DNA of 64,000 bases. It comes from Talinum fruticosum (lineage: Eukaryota; Streptophyta; Magnoliopsida; Caryophyllales; Talinaceae). This document shows, in pieces, positions 1 through 10,379 of this stretch. Below the pieces are notes generated by a model. It saw only the letters and a program-made list of their open reading frames with translations, ran no database searches and was not told where the DNA came from. Each line of letters starts with the position of its first letter. The stretch's first letter is position 1. Made by a program: the position numbers and the translations under genes. The stretch covers positions 62,001 to 126,000 of the forward strand of contig JAITYX010000122.1 in NCBI GenBank assembly GCA_021018815.1, read 5' to 3'.

Positions 1-1510
1 TCTCTCTTTATGATTTTGGATTCAAGTCATTCCATCAAAACTTAGACATTCATATCTTAATTCGTAAATATTTTTTCTGAGTTTTTTAATGAATATAATC
101 CTAAAAGAATCTCTTTATACTTTGATACATGCTTTGGATTCTTGATGAGATATAAAATCATATAAGACTATAAGCTTTATCAAACATATCTTTCTCAATC
201 TTAGAAATTAGTTATTGCTTGTGTCTTACCCACATAGAAGCATTTATTGAGAATTGTATGAGTACTTAGTTTTGGGTTTCTAACCCGCTAAGACAAACTC
301 GGACAGATTGGTTTCCTAAATAATTTCATACACTTAATTTATCTTTTCAACTCGCTTGTTTCATATTTCAAAAATATAATTACTTGTGTTAATTATAGGA
401 TAGCTAGATTTATTTAGTTGAAATTAATTAAATTGACGAACATTGAAACATGTCTCGTATAACTCTTGAACTCAACTCTACCATACTTATTATTTGAGTT
501 TAGACATAAATGAAATTGGAATATATTGAATATTAGACTTGAAAATTTTCATTTTAATAGATTAAGGATTTATAGTCGTTAATTGATTTATTTAACTTAA
601 ATCCTTATCTAATCATTGAACAAAGTATTTTGATACTTTAGGTACCATTTATATTTTTGTTTTTACAGGATCATTAAAGCTAATTAATCTCAATTTAAAA
701 GCCAAAACCACCGGCTTCTTACCTTTTCTACACAACAGACGTAAAAGCACTATTTTCGGCTGACTCAAACACTCGTATCGTTTGTTTCCATTTCCAAGTA
801 AACTTCAGTGTTTGAGGCTAATGGTTGTTTTTACCCAAGTTTTTAGATACAACAAGTGGGTAGGACTGCCTTTTGAGACTAGATCTCATGCTCAACAAAT
901 ACATCCACAACGGTTCTATTTCTAAGGACTCGGACTACTCGTTATATTGGCTAGCTCATTCGAAGCCCAAGCCCAAGGAACGACGACTCTCTACTCTGCT
1001 ACCTGCAAATAGAAGCCTTGCTACAACTCTTGTACTTAGAATTTCAACTTTCTAAGTTGTAAAGAAAATTCTTGTGATTTCTTTACTCTCTTATATACTT
1101 TTTAATTCTTTCCTTGACTGAGATGTAAGGGTTAACTCAACTCAATTGCCCCTAACCGTAAGGGTTATCTCAGTTAGGAAGTATTGGAACAGAACAAGGT
1201 AACGTCCGTGTCTAGGAAAAACTTGTATCCGAATTGTCTAAGGGAACAATTATAAGAGTCGATCCTTTATATTTTGCGGACTCAAAGTAGTGGATTTGAC
1301 TTGGTGTCCGGATTGACACTGGCTGTGATTTTCTACCCCGGTGGGTTTCCACCTAAAACTATCTTTATATCTCTTTTTGAGTCCAATCTAGACTTAGTCT
1401 TTTTTTCTTATTTCGACATTCACAAAAGTTTTTTAATTTTTGCATTATTTCCTTATCATCCTATTCACCCCTCCCCTATAGGGTGACCTATACTTTTAAT
1501 TCTAAACCTT
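1..1510 (+). repeat. Sirevirus-like copia LTR, plus orientation, cut by window edge
   Basis: Runs parallel, block by block, to the 1.42 kb LTRs at 25845-27265 and 41194-42617 and is their diverged relative. Shared blocks include the Ser/Pro-poor AT-rich 5' part, the region around 'accatttatatttttg', the 'aagggttaactcaactcaattg' type segment and the terminal 'tctaaacctt'. Its reverse complement is also found at 4198-5801 plus 13397-13471. Only the first few dozen bases are missing at the window edge. It ends near 1510, where sequence switches abruptly to minus-strand Sirevirus internal DNA, with no primer-binding site after it. The short open frames inside it are not coding. Confidence 0.8.
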
Positions 1511-2406
1511 AAAAACATAGTACGTGTCCTTACCGAGGTTAGTTTTTGAGGAAGAGCGCTTTGGGAACCCATCTTTCAATTATTTTGGGCTTGGTCCGAT
1601 TCTGACCTTTCTTCTTTGGAAAATGAGTCTCTTTTTGTGAAAAGCTTTTCTTTTTGTTGAAAGATTGAGGAGACTTCTTTTAATAAATAGTTACGTGCTC
1701 AGTCCCTTTCTTCGATGGATGAATAGGACCATGCTCGGCTTTTAAAAGGAATTTTTGAGAATTATTTTTGAAAAGACTATTGTAGGAGTTATCCTCCTTT
1801 AAAGACTTGGAACCAAGTCCCTCTTTTCGAAAAGAAACACATTGAAAACCAAGGAGTAGATCAAGGTTTTTCTAACCTTAAGTGAGTTTTAAAACAAGAT
1901 CCTAAGACTTGATGAATTTTTTTCTTCGATTGCTCATTCTTAGTTCTAAGGCACTCGGACTCAATCTCAATGTCTTGTGAGCTAGTCTCAACTACCTTAA
2001 TGTTGAGCCTCGGTTTTCCTAAATCAGTTTTTTTTTTTTAAATCTTGTTATCATATTGTAGAGACTCAAGTTTTCCTTTAAATAAGAAGAATCACAATTG
2101 GACTTTTCCTCTAAAGTAAAAATATATCTAACTAAATCTTGCTTAGAAAATTTAAGGAAATAGTTGATACCTCTTGAGGGTCGGTTTCCTTAGTGTTAAA
2201 TGTTTTTACTTTTGACTCGGATTCAACTTCTAAGTTTGTTTAGGCCATGAGACACTTTGACTCATCTTCGATGTCGTCATCATCATTTGACTCTTCATCA
2301 CTCCTAGTTGCCATCATTGCCTTCTTTTTTTGCGGTCTTTCTTTCTTTTTAGGCAATCATTTACAACATGTTCCTTGCTTCCACATTTAAAGTAACCAAA
2401 GTTCTT

Positions 2407-3262
2407 TTTTTTCTATGAGAAATGTAAGCCTTTTCCATTCTATCATGAATCATGAGGATCTCGGTACAATGATTCAATAAAAAACAACTCCTTATATCAA
2501 GTATTGAGAATATAAAAAGAAAAATGCATTCACTTTGGTTTAATAATCCACCTTATAGGAAGGGTTGTCATTAACCAAGGATGCATTAGTTTCTGGTACT
2601 TAGTTCCTACAATATTTTCTCTATCCATTTCCTGTTTCTATGCTTTGTTGTACTGATTAGTCTGTGCTATACATTGACCTGCATCTCTCTTTTTATGGCC
2701 ATAACCAATCCCTAAGGTTCTGTTTTGTTATGTGTAAAAACTCTACAACATCTCTCCACCCAAATGTGATAACAACGAGCAGCCATTAAGGCACGAGATG
2801 ATGTTTTTTTGTATATGTGAGCCTTTTATGTTCTTCAAGCTTTCATCCTAGCCTACCCTAATATCTTGAGTTCAAATACAATTAGGCATGGCGGCTAGTA
2901 CCCCTTTACTAAAGGTACACTCGGAAAAATAGGTGAGCATTAGTTTCGGGGTTTTCTCCACATAGAACACAGCTTGTATCATCCACAGGTACTCCAATAT
3001 GAATTAATCTATCCTGGGTTAAAAGTCTCTTGTGTCGAAGCATCCGTATGATATTTTTATGTTTTGGTATTGCAATAGGTGACCATGCTATTTGCCAGTA
3101 GGGAAATACCTGCTCTTACCCCATTAAAATTTGGTGTCCCCCTTTGGCTGTGTATGTATGTTGTTGATTCCAAAGCCCATTTACATAGCTCTATCTGAAC
3201 CTTTGTTTCAATTTGTGCAATTTCCTCCGGTACTAGCTAATAGTTGGAGTAAGAATGTAATC
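2407..3262 (-). mobile_element. LINE (L1-type) 3' fragment inserted in Sirevirus gag
   Basis: The minus strand encodes the C-terminal reverse-transcriptase zinc-binding domain (zf-RVT) of plant L1 elements: a stretch with KRLLTQDRLIHIGVPVDD is followed by SCVLCGENPETNAHLFF. Gag similarity to the other Sirevirus stops near 3262 and resumes near 2406, so this is an insertion of about 855 bp. A short A-rich run (T-run at about 2405-2413 on the plus strand) lies where the LINE 3' tail should be. The catalytic RT core is absent, as in a 5'-truncated copy. Target duplications were not resolved. Confidence 0.7.
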
Positions 3263-4180
3263 CCAGAATTTAAAGGGGATGAGAATTTACCTTTCTTCTC
3301 CTTTTTGTAGATTTCATGTTTGGGCTTCTTCTGCCACTTCTTGTACTTCATTATTCGTTTGAAGCCTCGTGGCCGAAGTGTCATGAGATCTTCTTCCGAG
3401 TCTAAGGAGCTCGAGACTAGGACCAGCTTCCTATGAGGCCTTAAGAATGATGTTTTTATTAATGTTGACCTCATATTCTTACTCTTTGAGGTGTAACTCA
3501 TAGGTGAGAAGCTTCTAATGAGTTCATCTGGTTTTAGCTTGGTGAGGTCTTGGGCCTCCTCGATGGTTGTCACTTTCGGACCCCATCTCTTCTTTAGAAG
3601 ACTCCTTAGAAGCTTTTTGACTACTTCTTCATTATACATCTTCTTTCCAAGTGATTTGAGATTGTTAACAATCTCAATGAAGTGAATGTACATCTAAGTT
3701 ATGTTCTCGTCGATCGTAATCTTGAACATTTCATACTTATGTAAGTAGTGACTTATCTTCATTTGTCTCACATGACTTGTTCCTTTATAGGTGGTGACAA
3801 GAGTGTCCCACACCTCTTTAGTAGTATGACATGATGATACTCTATTGTACTCTAAGGCTTCTATGACACACATCAAGATATTCATGGCTTTGAACTTCTT
3901 TTTGTGCATTTCGTTTTTTCTTATGTGAATTCTGACTTTACCTTCGCCATTGCTTGAATGCCAACTTGCTTGGTGGGAATGTAGTTTCCATTAGAAATGA
4001 CTTCCCAAGCAGCTTCATCTTAATCTTAAATGATGCACTCCAATAGCTTCTTTTAGTGAGCAAAGTTGGACCCTTTGAACTTAGGTGGTCCGGTGAATGA
4101 CCTTCCTTCATTAAACTCTCCATAGTTTAGAATTATCTGATCTTTAAGCCTTTAGATTGTAAGATTCTTTTATGATAGGC

Positions 4181-4195
4181 TAAGCTTTGATACCA
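4181..4195 (-). other. primer-binding site (tRNA-Met type) of the minus-strand Sirevirus
   Basis: The minus strand reads TGGTATCAAAGCTTA two bases after the LTR end. This is the usual initiator-Met tRNA complement of plant copia elements, with substitutions after the first nine bases. Confidence 0.65.
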
Positions 4196-4197
4196 AT

Positions 4198-5727
4198 TCA
4201 AGGTTTAGAATAGAGAGTATAAGTCACCCTATAGTAAGGTGAATAGGGTGATGAGGAAATAATGCGGAATTTAAAGAATCCTTAAGAAGGTCGAACTCGG
4301 AAAGATGAACTAAGTCTAGATTGACTTAGAAACAAATAAACAAACAGTTTTACGAGGAAACCCTTCTGGGGAAGAAAATTACGGACAATGTCAATCCAAA
4401 TATCAAATCAAATCCACTATTTTGAATCCACAAAATCTAAAGGATCGACTCCCAGAATCGCTCCCTTAGACAATTCTACTACGAGGTTTTTCCTAGGCAC
4501 GAAGTTACCTTATCTATCCCAATACTTCCAAAATGAGTTAACCTTTACAATTTGGGACAACCGAGCCGAGTTAACTCTTATATCTTAGTCAAGGGAAAAA
4601 TCATACAAGTGCATAAGAAAGTGTAGATATTGCAAGACTTTTCTTTACAAGAGATTATAACTCAAAAAGTCGAGATCCTAAGTACAAGAGTTGTAGCTAG
4701 AAGTAAGAGTATGAGAGTTTAGTTCTTGGTTCCATCAATCTTGTAAGTGTTGTAAAAAGGATTCAATTTATAGGAAGCATGGTAGAAAGCCTTTGTGCCT
4801 CGGGCTTGGGCTTCGGATCGGCTAATCGTCACAATAGATAGTCTAAGTCCTCAAAAATAGAACCATTATGGATGTATCCGTTGAGCATAGGTTCTAGATT
4901 TAAAAATTAGTCTTACCCACTTGTTGTACCTAAACACCAGGGTAGAAACAATCGTTAGACTCAAAGACTAATAATTACCGAAAATGAAAATAACAGTCCC
5001 GACACGAGTGTCTTAGTTTGCCGAGAAATAGTGGCTTTTCTATCTGCTTGTCTTGATTCGGTAAGCTTATTGTTTTTGCTTTTAAATTGAGATTAATCAA
5101 CTTTAATAAAGCAAACAAAAAAATAAAATAAAAATGGTACTCAAAGTATAAAATACTTTGGTCCAAGATTAGATAAGGATTAGTCTTAAATAAATCGGTT
5201 AACGATTAAAAATCCTTAATCTATTAAAATAGAATTTTTCAAGTCTAATATTCAATATATTTCAATTCCATTGATGTCTATATATACTCAAAGAATAAAT
5301 GATATAGAGTTGAGTTCAAGAGTTATATAGACATAATTCAATGTTTGCCAATTTTAATTAATTTTAAACTAATAAATCTAATTATTTTAGAATTAGCAAA
5401 GGTAATTCTGTTTTGAAATACAAAACAAGCCAGTTGGAAAGATAAGTTACGTGTGTGAAATTATTTAGGAAAACTTTTTGTCTCAGCCTTACTAAGTGGG
5501 TCATATTCCTAGAACTGGGCCATCTGTCAACACTCAGTAAATACTTCGAGTCACTTGCTACTTGATTAAGTAGAACCAAGTTCTAAAACTAAGAAAGATA
5601 TTTTTGTTAAAGCTTATAGTCTTATGTGATTTTATACCTCATCAAGAATCCAAAGCATGTATCAACATGTTAAGGAATTCTTTTAAGATTATATTCATTA
5701 GAAACTCATAAACATGTATTTATGTTA

Positions 5728-5801
<74 letters not shown>
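4198..5801 (-). repeat. Sirevirus 5' LTR, minus orientation (main part)
   Basis: This is the reverse complement, with moderate divergence, of the LTR at 1-1510, and it lies immediately upstream (minus sense) of the primer-binding site and gag. It is interrupted at a TA microsatellite by the gypsy element 5802-13396. Its outer 75 bp continue at 13397-13471. TA expansion makes it somewhat longer than its relatives. Confidence 0.8.
5731..5801. repeat. (TA)n microsatellite, about 35 units
   Basis: An uninterrupted TA run directly abuts the left end of the gypsy LTR. The run continues for a few units at 13397-13408 beyond the right end, so the element landed inside it. Confidence 0.95.
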
Positions 5802-5804
<3 letters not shown>

Positions 5805-5897
5805 GAGACCCGAATTTTGAGTAGATTAATTTTATAGTTGAATTAAGCTAGATATTTGTACGTAATTTATTTTATGTGATTGTTATGTCCTTGTGTG

Positions 5898-5906
5898 TTT
5901 ATATAG
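5898..5906 (+). promoter_or_regulatory. putative TATA box of gypsy 5' LTR
   Basis: TTTATATAG lies about 95 bp into the LTR and upstream of the purine-rich segment, which would then be the RNA leader. The same sequence is present in the 3' LTR (around 10477). The assignment is by motif only. Confidence 0.4.
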
Positions 5907-6040
5907 CTTAATTAATAGAGGTTAGTGCTCGTTATAGAGACCCGAGCAGACTTATGTCAAAAAAAAAAAAAAAAGAAAAAGGGAAGTTTAATTGTGGGGA
6001 TTAGTGTACTGGTGCAGCAGGTGCTGGCTGCACTCGAGGT

Positions 6041-6420
6041 AGCCACCGAAAAGAGAAAGAAAAGAGGAGAGGAAAAGGAAAGAAGGGGAGGGGGACCGAG
6101 CGGAATCGGGAACCGGAGGGAGAGGGAGAGGCCGAGCGGGAGAGCTAGAGCGAGACCGAGAGGGCGAGCGAGAGCGAAGGCGAAGGAGAGAGGCCGGGAC
6201 CGGCGAGCGGCAGTGGAGCGGCCGGCGAGTGCGAGGAAACGGCCAGGCGCGAAAGAGGGCGAAACCGAGGCCAAGAAAGAGGAAGCGAACGCGAAGGCCG
6301 AGGAGGCAGCCGGTGAGCGCGGGACCGCGACCGGCGACGGTGCCGAGCGCAAAGGAGGGCGGCGGAACCCGGGGCTAGCGGCAGGAAAAAGGAACGAAAG
6401 AGGGAGAGGAACCAAGGGAG
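6041..6420 (+). other. GC- and purine-rich LTR segment (likely untranslated leader)
   Basis: About 380 bp of mostly G and A on the plus strand, rich in CpG. It is open in several frames on both strands, giving Arg/Glu/Ala-rich or Pro/Ser-rich conceptual products. The long plus frames in the two LTRs do not begin with ATG (GTG in one copy, TTG in the other), so I read it as composition, not a gene. The same block recurs at about 10620-10998. Confidence 0.6.
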
Positions 6421-8825
6421 CCTGAATCTCGGACTCGCAATACCTGAATCGAGGTGGGTAGTCCTATACTCTAAACTATTAGTACTTTCGAAACCCAATT
6501 GAATTTATCGTGATTGTGAAATGTAATCGTGAATGTGGAATATGTGTGCTATTGAGCGAGTTCGATGAGTTGCTTGAAAGTGGAATTAGGAGTCTTGAGG
6601 AGTTATCGTGATTGTTGAATATGATTGTGAATGTTGAACATGTATGATATTGAACGAGTTTAGTAGTTGATGAAAGTGGCATTAGGAGTCTTGAAGAGAA
6701 TTGGTAGTTGTTTAGGCCTAAATTGAAAATCGGGAATTCGGACAGAGTTAGGCTGCTTGAGTATAGTGAGTCGTATCAAGAATTCGATCAGTTGGGAATG
6801 AGCACGTTATGGTTTGGGTATAAGTTATGAATTAATATTTCAGATTGAGCCTTAGAGATTTCTTGAACTTGCGATATTGAGAGCTAATTACGAATATTGG
6901 GCAATGATGGGTCGAAGTATAAAGAGGAGTATGAATTCGTATTAAGTGATGTGTAACTGGTACAATTAAGTGAGTAATGGGTGATTGTGAGATTAATTGA
7001 GTTCGAAAAGTAAATAAATCCTCGAGGTTGATCCGAGTGTGAAAATAAGCAAAGCTAACTGAAGCTGAATAATGAAAAGTGATTAAGAGTTACATAACTA
7101 AGGACGGACGAGCAAGAGTTAAGTAATGAGTTAGAGACATACAACGGGAATTTGAGACAGGGAATGGTAAGGTTAAGTTGAGGAATTGGAGTAAAGACAG
7201 GGAGTTGAGAAGTTGAGACATAAGCAAACGAAGTGAGTTCACCGAGTAGAGACATAGAATGAGGAATTTAAACAAAGACAGAGAGTTGTGAGAAGTTGGG
7301 GCGCTGAATTAGGTGATGTCCGCTTGTGGTTATTGTGGCTCGGAAAATGGAAACTAATTGTACTAGAGTGGTGGATTGAGAAATGTATAGTTGGAAAGAG
7401 TTGAGAATGATTGCTTGCATTGAATGGTGGTTATTCGTGCTATGTGATTTCTTTATGTGATACTCAAAAGTAGTTTTGAAAGGCGTTTTGTATTTTACGT
7501 GAAATGATCCTTGAATGCAACTTCTTGTGAACTGCCTTTCAAACGTGAATGTGTTTTAAAGAAGCGAAACTTGTTTAAGAAAGTGAATCTTGTTTGAGAA
7601 AGTGAATTTAGAAGGGTAACATGTGTGTCATGCCTTCTACGATGAGAAATTGATTAAGATCTTGGTAAGAAACCAAATTTGATAAGTGATTGTGATCACT
7701 TCGATTGAAATGAATTATGGGCTAGATTGTTTAGACCGAGAGGAAGGAGGTGGTCGTGCGTATCGGGCCACGGGGTCCTGATATGCGTATCGGGATGCCC
7801 ATCAACCGGAGAGGTTGATTCTTTCCTGACGAGGAAAGCGGAGCCTTCCAGGTATTTGACTAGAGATAGGTCCCGGAACTCGAGTCGGGGTAGCGCCCGA
7901 GAACCGCCTCGGTGCTAGTTCAATCGTCTAAAGCCCCGAAAGAATTTTCAAAAAGTGTTTGAGAGAAAGTGCGAGAATGGTTCCACCTTGTTTCATGTGA
8001 TTCAATTCCCAAAATGATTGCAACCCGTGCTTTGAATGATTGAAGTGGTATGAGTTTTATGTTGCAAATGATTTCAAGAGATTTCGTTAAAAAGTATATC
8101 GGTTTGTATTATATTATTACGCTTTTGCTGATTTCATTATTATGAGTATTATGTGTAAAGAATTTCCAATTTAAGGGTGTAAGACTCCGGTGAGCCCGTG
8201 GTTTATTGCTCACCCCCACAAATTGCCCCGTCCCTCCCGATTACGAGTACCCCTTGAGGCGAATGGTCGGAATGCTTATCTTTGGTGGCGATTATGGCTG
8301 CAATCAAGTCTATGTGTTTCATGTTTAATATATTGTATCTATTCGGCTACTTATGTAAGTAGACAGTAATGTATAGTAAGTTAGACGTGTGTACGGAGAC
8401 CAAACTAGTAGCTCGACAAGCCGGAGATCTCTTTCTCTCGGCAATTTTGATCTTAAGTGGTTGTAAATCCGGTTTTTGCTGAATTCATGACTTGGGTTGT
8501 AAACTAGTTCGCAATGTAAGTTTTGTGGTTGTGAATAGTACTCCGGCGTGTGGCCGTTGAGCTGTGTACTCCGAGCGTGTGGCTCGTTGAGTTTTATTGT
8601 GAATTTTATGCGGGTTTTTAAGGCTTTTAGCCTATGGGTTGGACCATAGTTCAAACGGAACTCTGCCGAAATTTTTAGGAAACTTCGACCTTTGGGAAGA
8701 ATTTCATTTCGTACCCTTAAGTTGATTTAAGATAACTAAGCCTACACTGAGTGAGCCTTGGGAGTTCTTTTAAGGAACTCGGCGGTGTAATACTCCTAGG
8801 GTGGGTTTTGGGGTGTTACATTTTA

Positions 8826-8837
8826 TGGTATCGGAGC
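8826..8837 (+). other. primer-binding site, initiator tRNA-Met type
   Basis: TGGTATCGGAGC begins five bases after the LTR end. It matches the TGGTATCAGAGC site of plant elements at 11 of 12 positions. The mismatch is G for A, making CGG from CAG. Confidence 0.8.
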
Positions 8838-9046
8838 ATTAGGATCACCCAATTTAGCTCCGATAGGGAGTATGCGCCCTAAAACATAGGATATGTGTGC
8901 TATATGTGAATATATGTGTGTTGTTTGTTGCCTTACTTATCTTTTCATCGTCATTTGTCCTTACGCATTTGAGATAGGTATCCCTCTATTAGGTTTTTGT
9001 AGAAATTACGTACTTAGTTGAGGCATCATTTGTTTGATCACTCTAG

Positions 9047-10210
9047 ATGCCTCCGCGAAGAGAACAAGCTGTACCTCTACCTCCTCCACCTCCGGGGCCC
9101 ACAGCAATGGAGATGGTTTGCCGATTCAGAAATTAAAACCTCCTAAATTTGCCGGAGGAACAGACCCCCGGTATACGAGGAATGGGTATTGACCATGGAA
9201 GGTCTTTTTGAGGTAATGGAGTGCCCGGAACGGTTCAAGGTGCAACTAGCCACCCATCGGTTTGAAAGTGAGGCCCGATTCCGGTGGCACACGCTTAAGC
9301 CTCGCGAGGAGGATTTGTGCTAACTCGGCTAGAGCTTAAGGCCTTACTGGAGGCTAAATACTACCCAAAAGTCGTCAAATGGAGTAAGGAGCAGGAATTT
9401 CTCCAACCGAAACAAGGAGAAGATATGAGCGCGGTGGAATATGCTGCCAAGTTCAATGAGCTAAGTCGATTTGCACCCTCTCGGTGGCGACCGAGGAAAT
9501 GAGAATGGATAGATTTGAACATGGTTTAAAGCCCAAGCTCAAAAATAAAGTGGTAGGGCATGTTTTCGAGAACTTCCAGGAGATGTATCAAAGGGCTTTT
9601 AAGATTGAGAGAACTCGAATGAAAGTGCAATTCTAAAAATAGCCCATCTTCAAACAGAGAGAAGACTTGAATATGGAGGTGCAAATTCGCAGCCTACCCA
9701 AGCTCCGAGGAGATTTGATGCAAGAGATAATTACCCTCGTGGTCAACATCCAACTAGAGATGGAGATCGAAAATTCCGTTCGAGGTGTGGGCGTCATCAT
9801 ACGAGACCATGTACGGGAGTGAAGGGACCATGCTTTGGTTGTGGAAAATATGGACATTTTGTAGCCAATTGTCCCCAAGGATCTCGAACCAATCAAAATG
9901 AAGGGCAGCGAGCAAGGATATGCACCCCGAACTTTCCCTAAGCAAGGTCAACCTTCCGCTCGGACAAAAGGGATGATAAGAAGCCACAAGTACCACAAAG
10001 CATCACTAAAGGAAGAAGGAAAGACCTCAATGACCCGATGTAGTGGCAGGTACGATCCTCTCGGCAACCTCTAGGCCTATGTTTTATTTGATTCATAAGC
10101 AACCCATCCCTTTGTGAATTCCGAATTGCTACGAAATTACCGTGTAAACCCGCGATGAAGAATGTTAGACTTCGTATATCAACCCCAATAAAGTCGATAA
10201 CCGGACTGTC
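9047..10210 (+). pseudogene. gypsy gag with start of protease, disrupted
   Basis: Opens with an ATG and a proline-rich leader (MPPRREQAVPLPPPPPGP). A retrotrans_gag-type helix region is visible at 9317-9502 (EFLQPKQGEDMSAVEYAAKF), followed by a Cys/His pair region and a perfect CCHC knuckle (CFGCGKYGHFVANC, 9831-9872). Protease similarity starts after this (AYVLFDS-stop-ATHPFV), but the glycine of the D-S-G catalytic triplet is replaced by a TAA stop at 10096-10098. Several frameshifts break the reading frame. Nothing resembling RT, RNase H, integrase or a chromodomain follows before the 3' LTR. Gag packages RNA and protease would mature it; this copy can make neither intact. Confidence 0.85.
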
Positions 10211-10364
10211 GTGATCCATCGGAGTCGCCAACTACGCATCGATAGAAAAACCATTCCAATAGACATAAGCTAGCTGAAGCGACAGGGGAGCCGAACATGA
10301 GATACGGGAGAAATACCCCACTCTGGTTACATCAGGTGTCTAAATTTCGAGGACGAAATTTTTT

Positions 10365-10379
10365 GAAGGAGGGAAGAAA
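10365..10379 (+). other. polypurine tract of gypsy element
   Basis: GAAGGAGGGAAGAAA lies immediately before the 3' LTR, where plus-strand synthesis would be primed. Confidence 0.85.

Larger units (their letters stand above)
1511..4197 (-). pseudogene. Sirevirus-like gag region, broken, minus strand
   Basis: Reading the minus strand from 4197 down, a primer-binding site is followed by a decayed copia gag. Pieces at 4123-3938, 3909-3694 and 3693-3263 match, in order, the gag of the plus-strand Sirevirus at 27324-28200, including the UBN2-type segment with the motif KKRWGPKVTTIEEAQDLT. The gag is interrupted by a LINE fragment (3262-2407) and then resumes with a CCHC zinc knuckle (KCGSKEHVVNDC, about 2395-2350) and a basic tail. 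The remaining part to 1511 corresponds to the spacer before protease. Protease, integrase and RT are absent. Frameshifts and stops make it non-functional. Confidence 0.8.
5802..8820 (+). repeat. gypsy 5' LTR (3019 bp)
   Basis: Begins TGTGAGACCCG and ends GGGTGTTACA, directly before the primer-binding site. A GC- and purine-rich block lies at about 6041-6420 in otherwise AT-rich sequence. A putative TATA box lies at 5898-5906. It aligns with 10380-13396 over its whole length with roughly 40 small differences. Confidence 0.95.

Noticed and set aside
5925..6425. 166-residue Arg/Glu-rich open frame, and a 152-residue frame on the other strand
   Set aside because: Inside the LTR, without ATG (starts at GTG), open on both strands because of purine composition. 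The counterpart in the 3' LTR starts at TTG.
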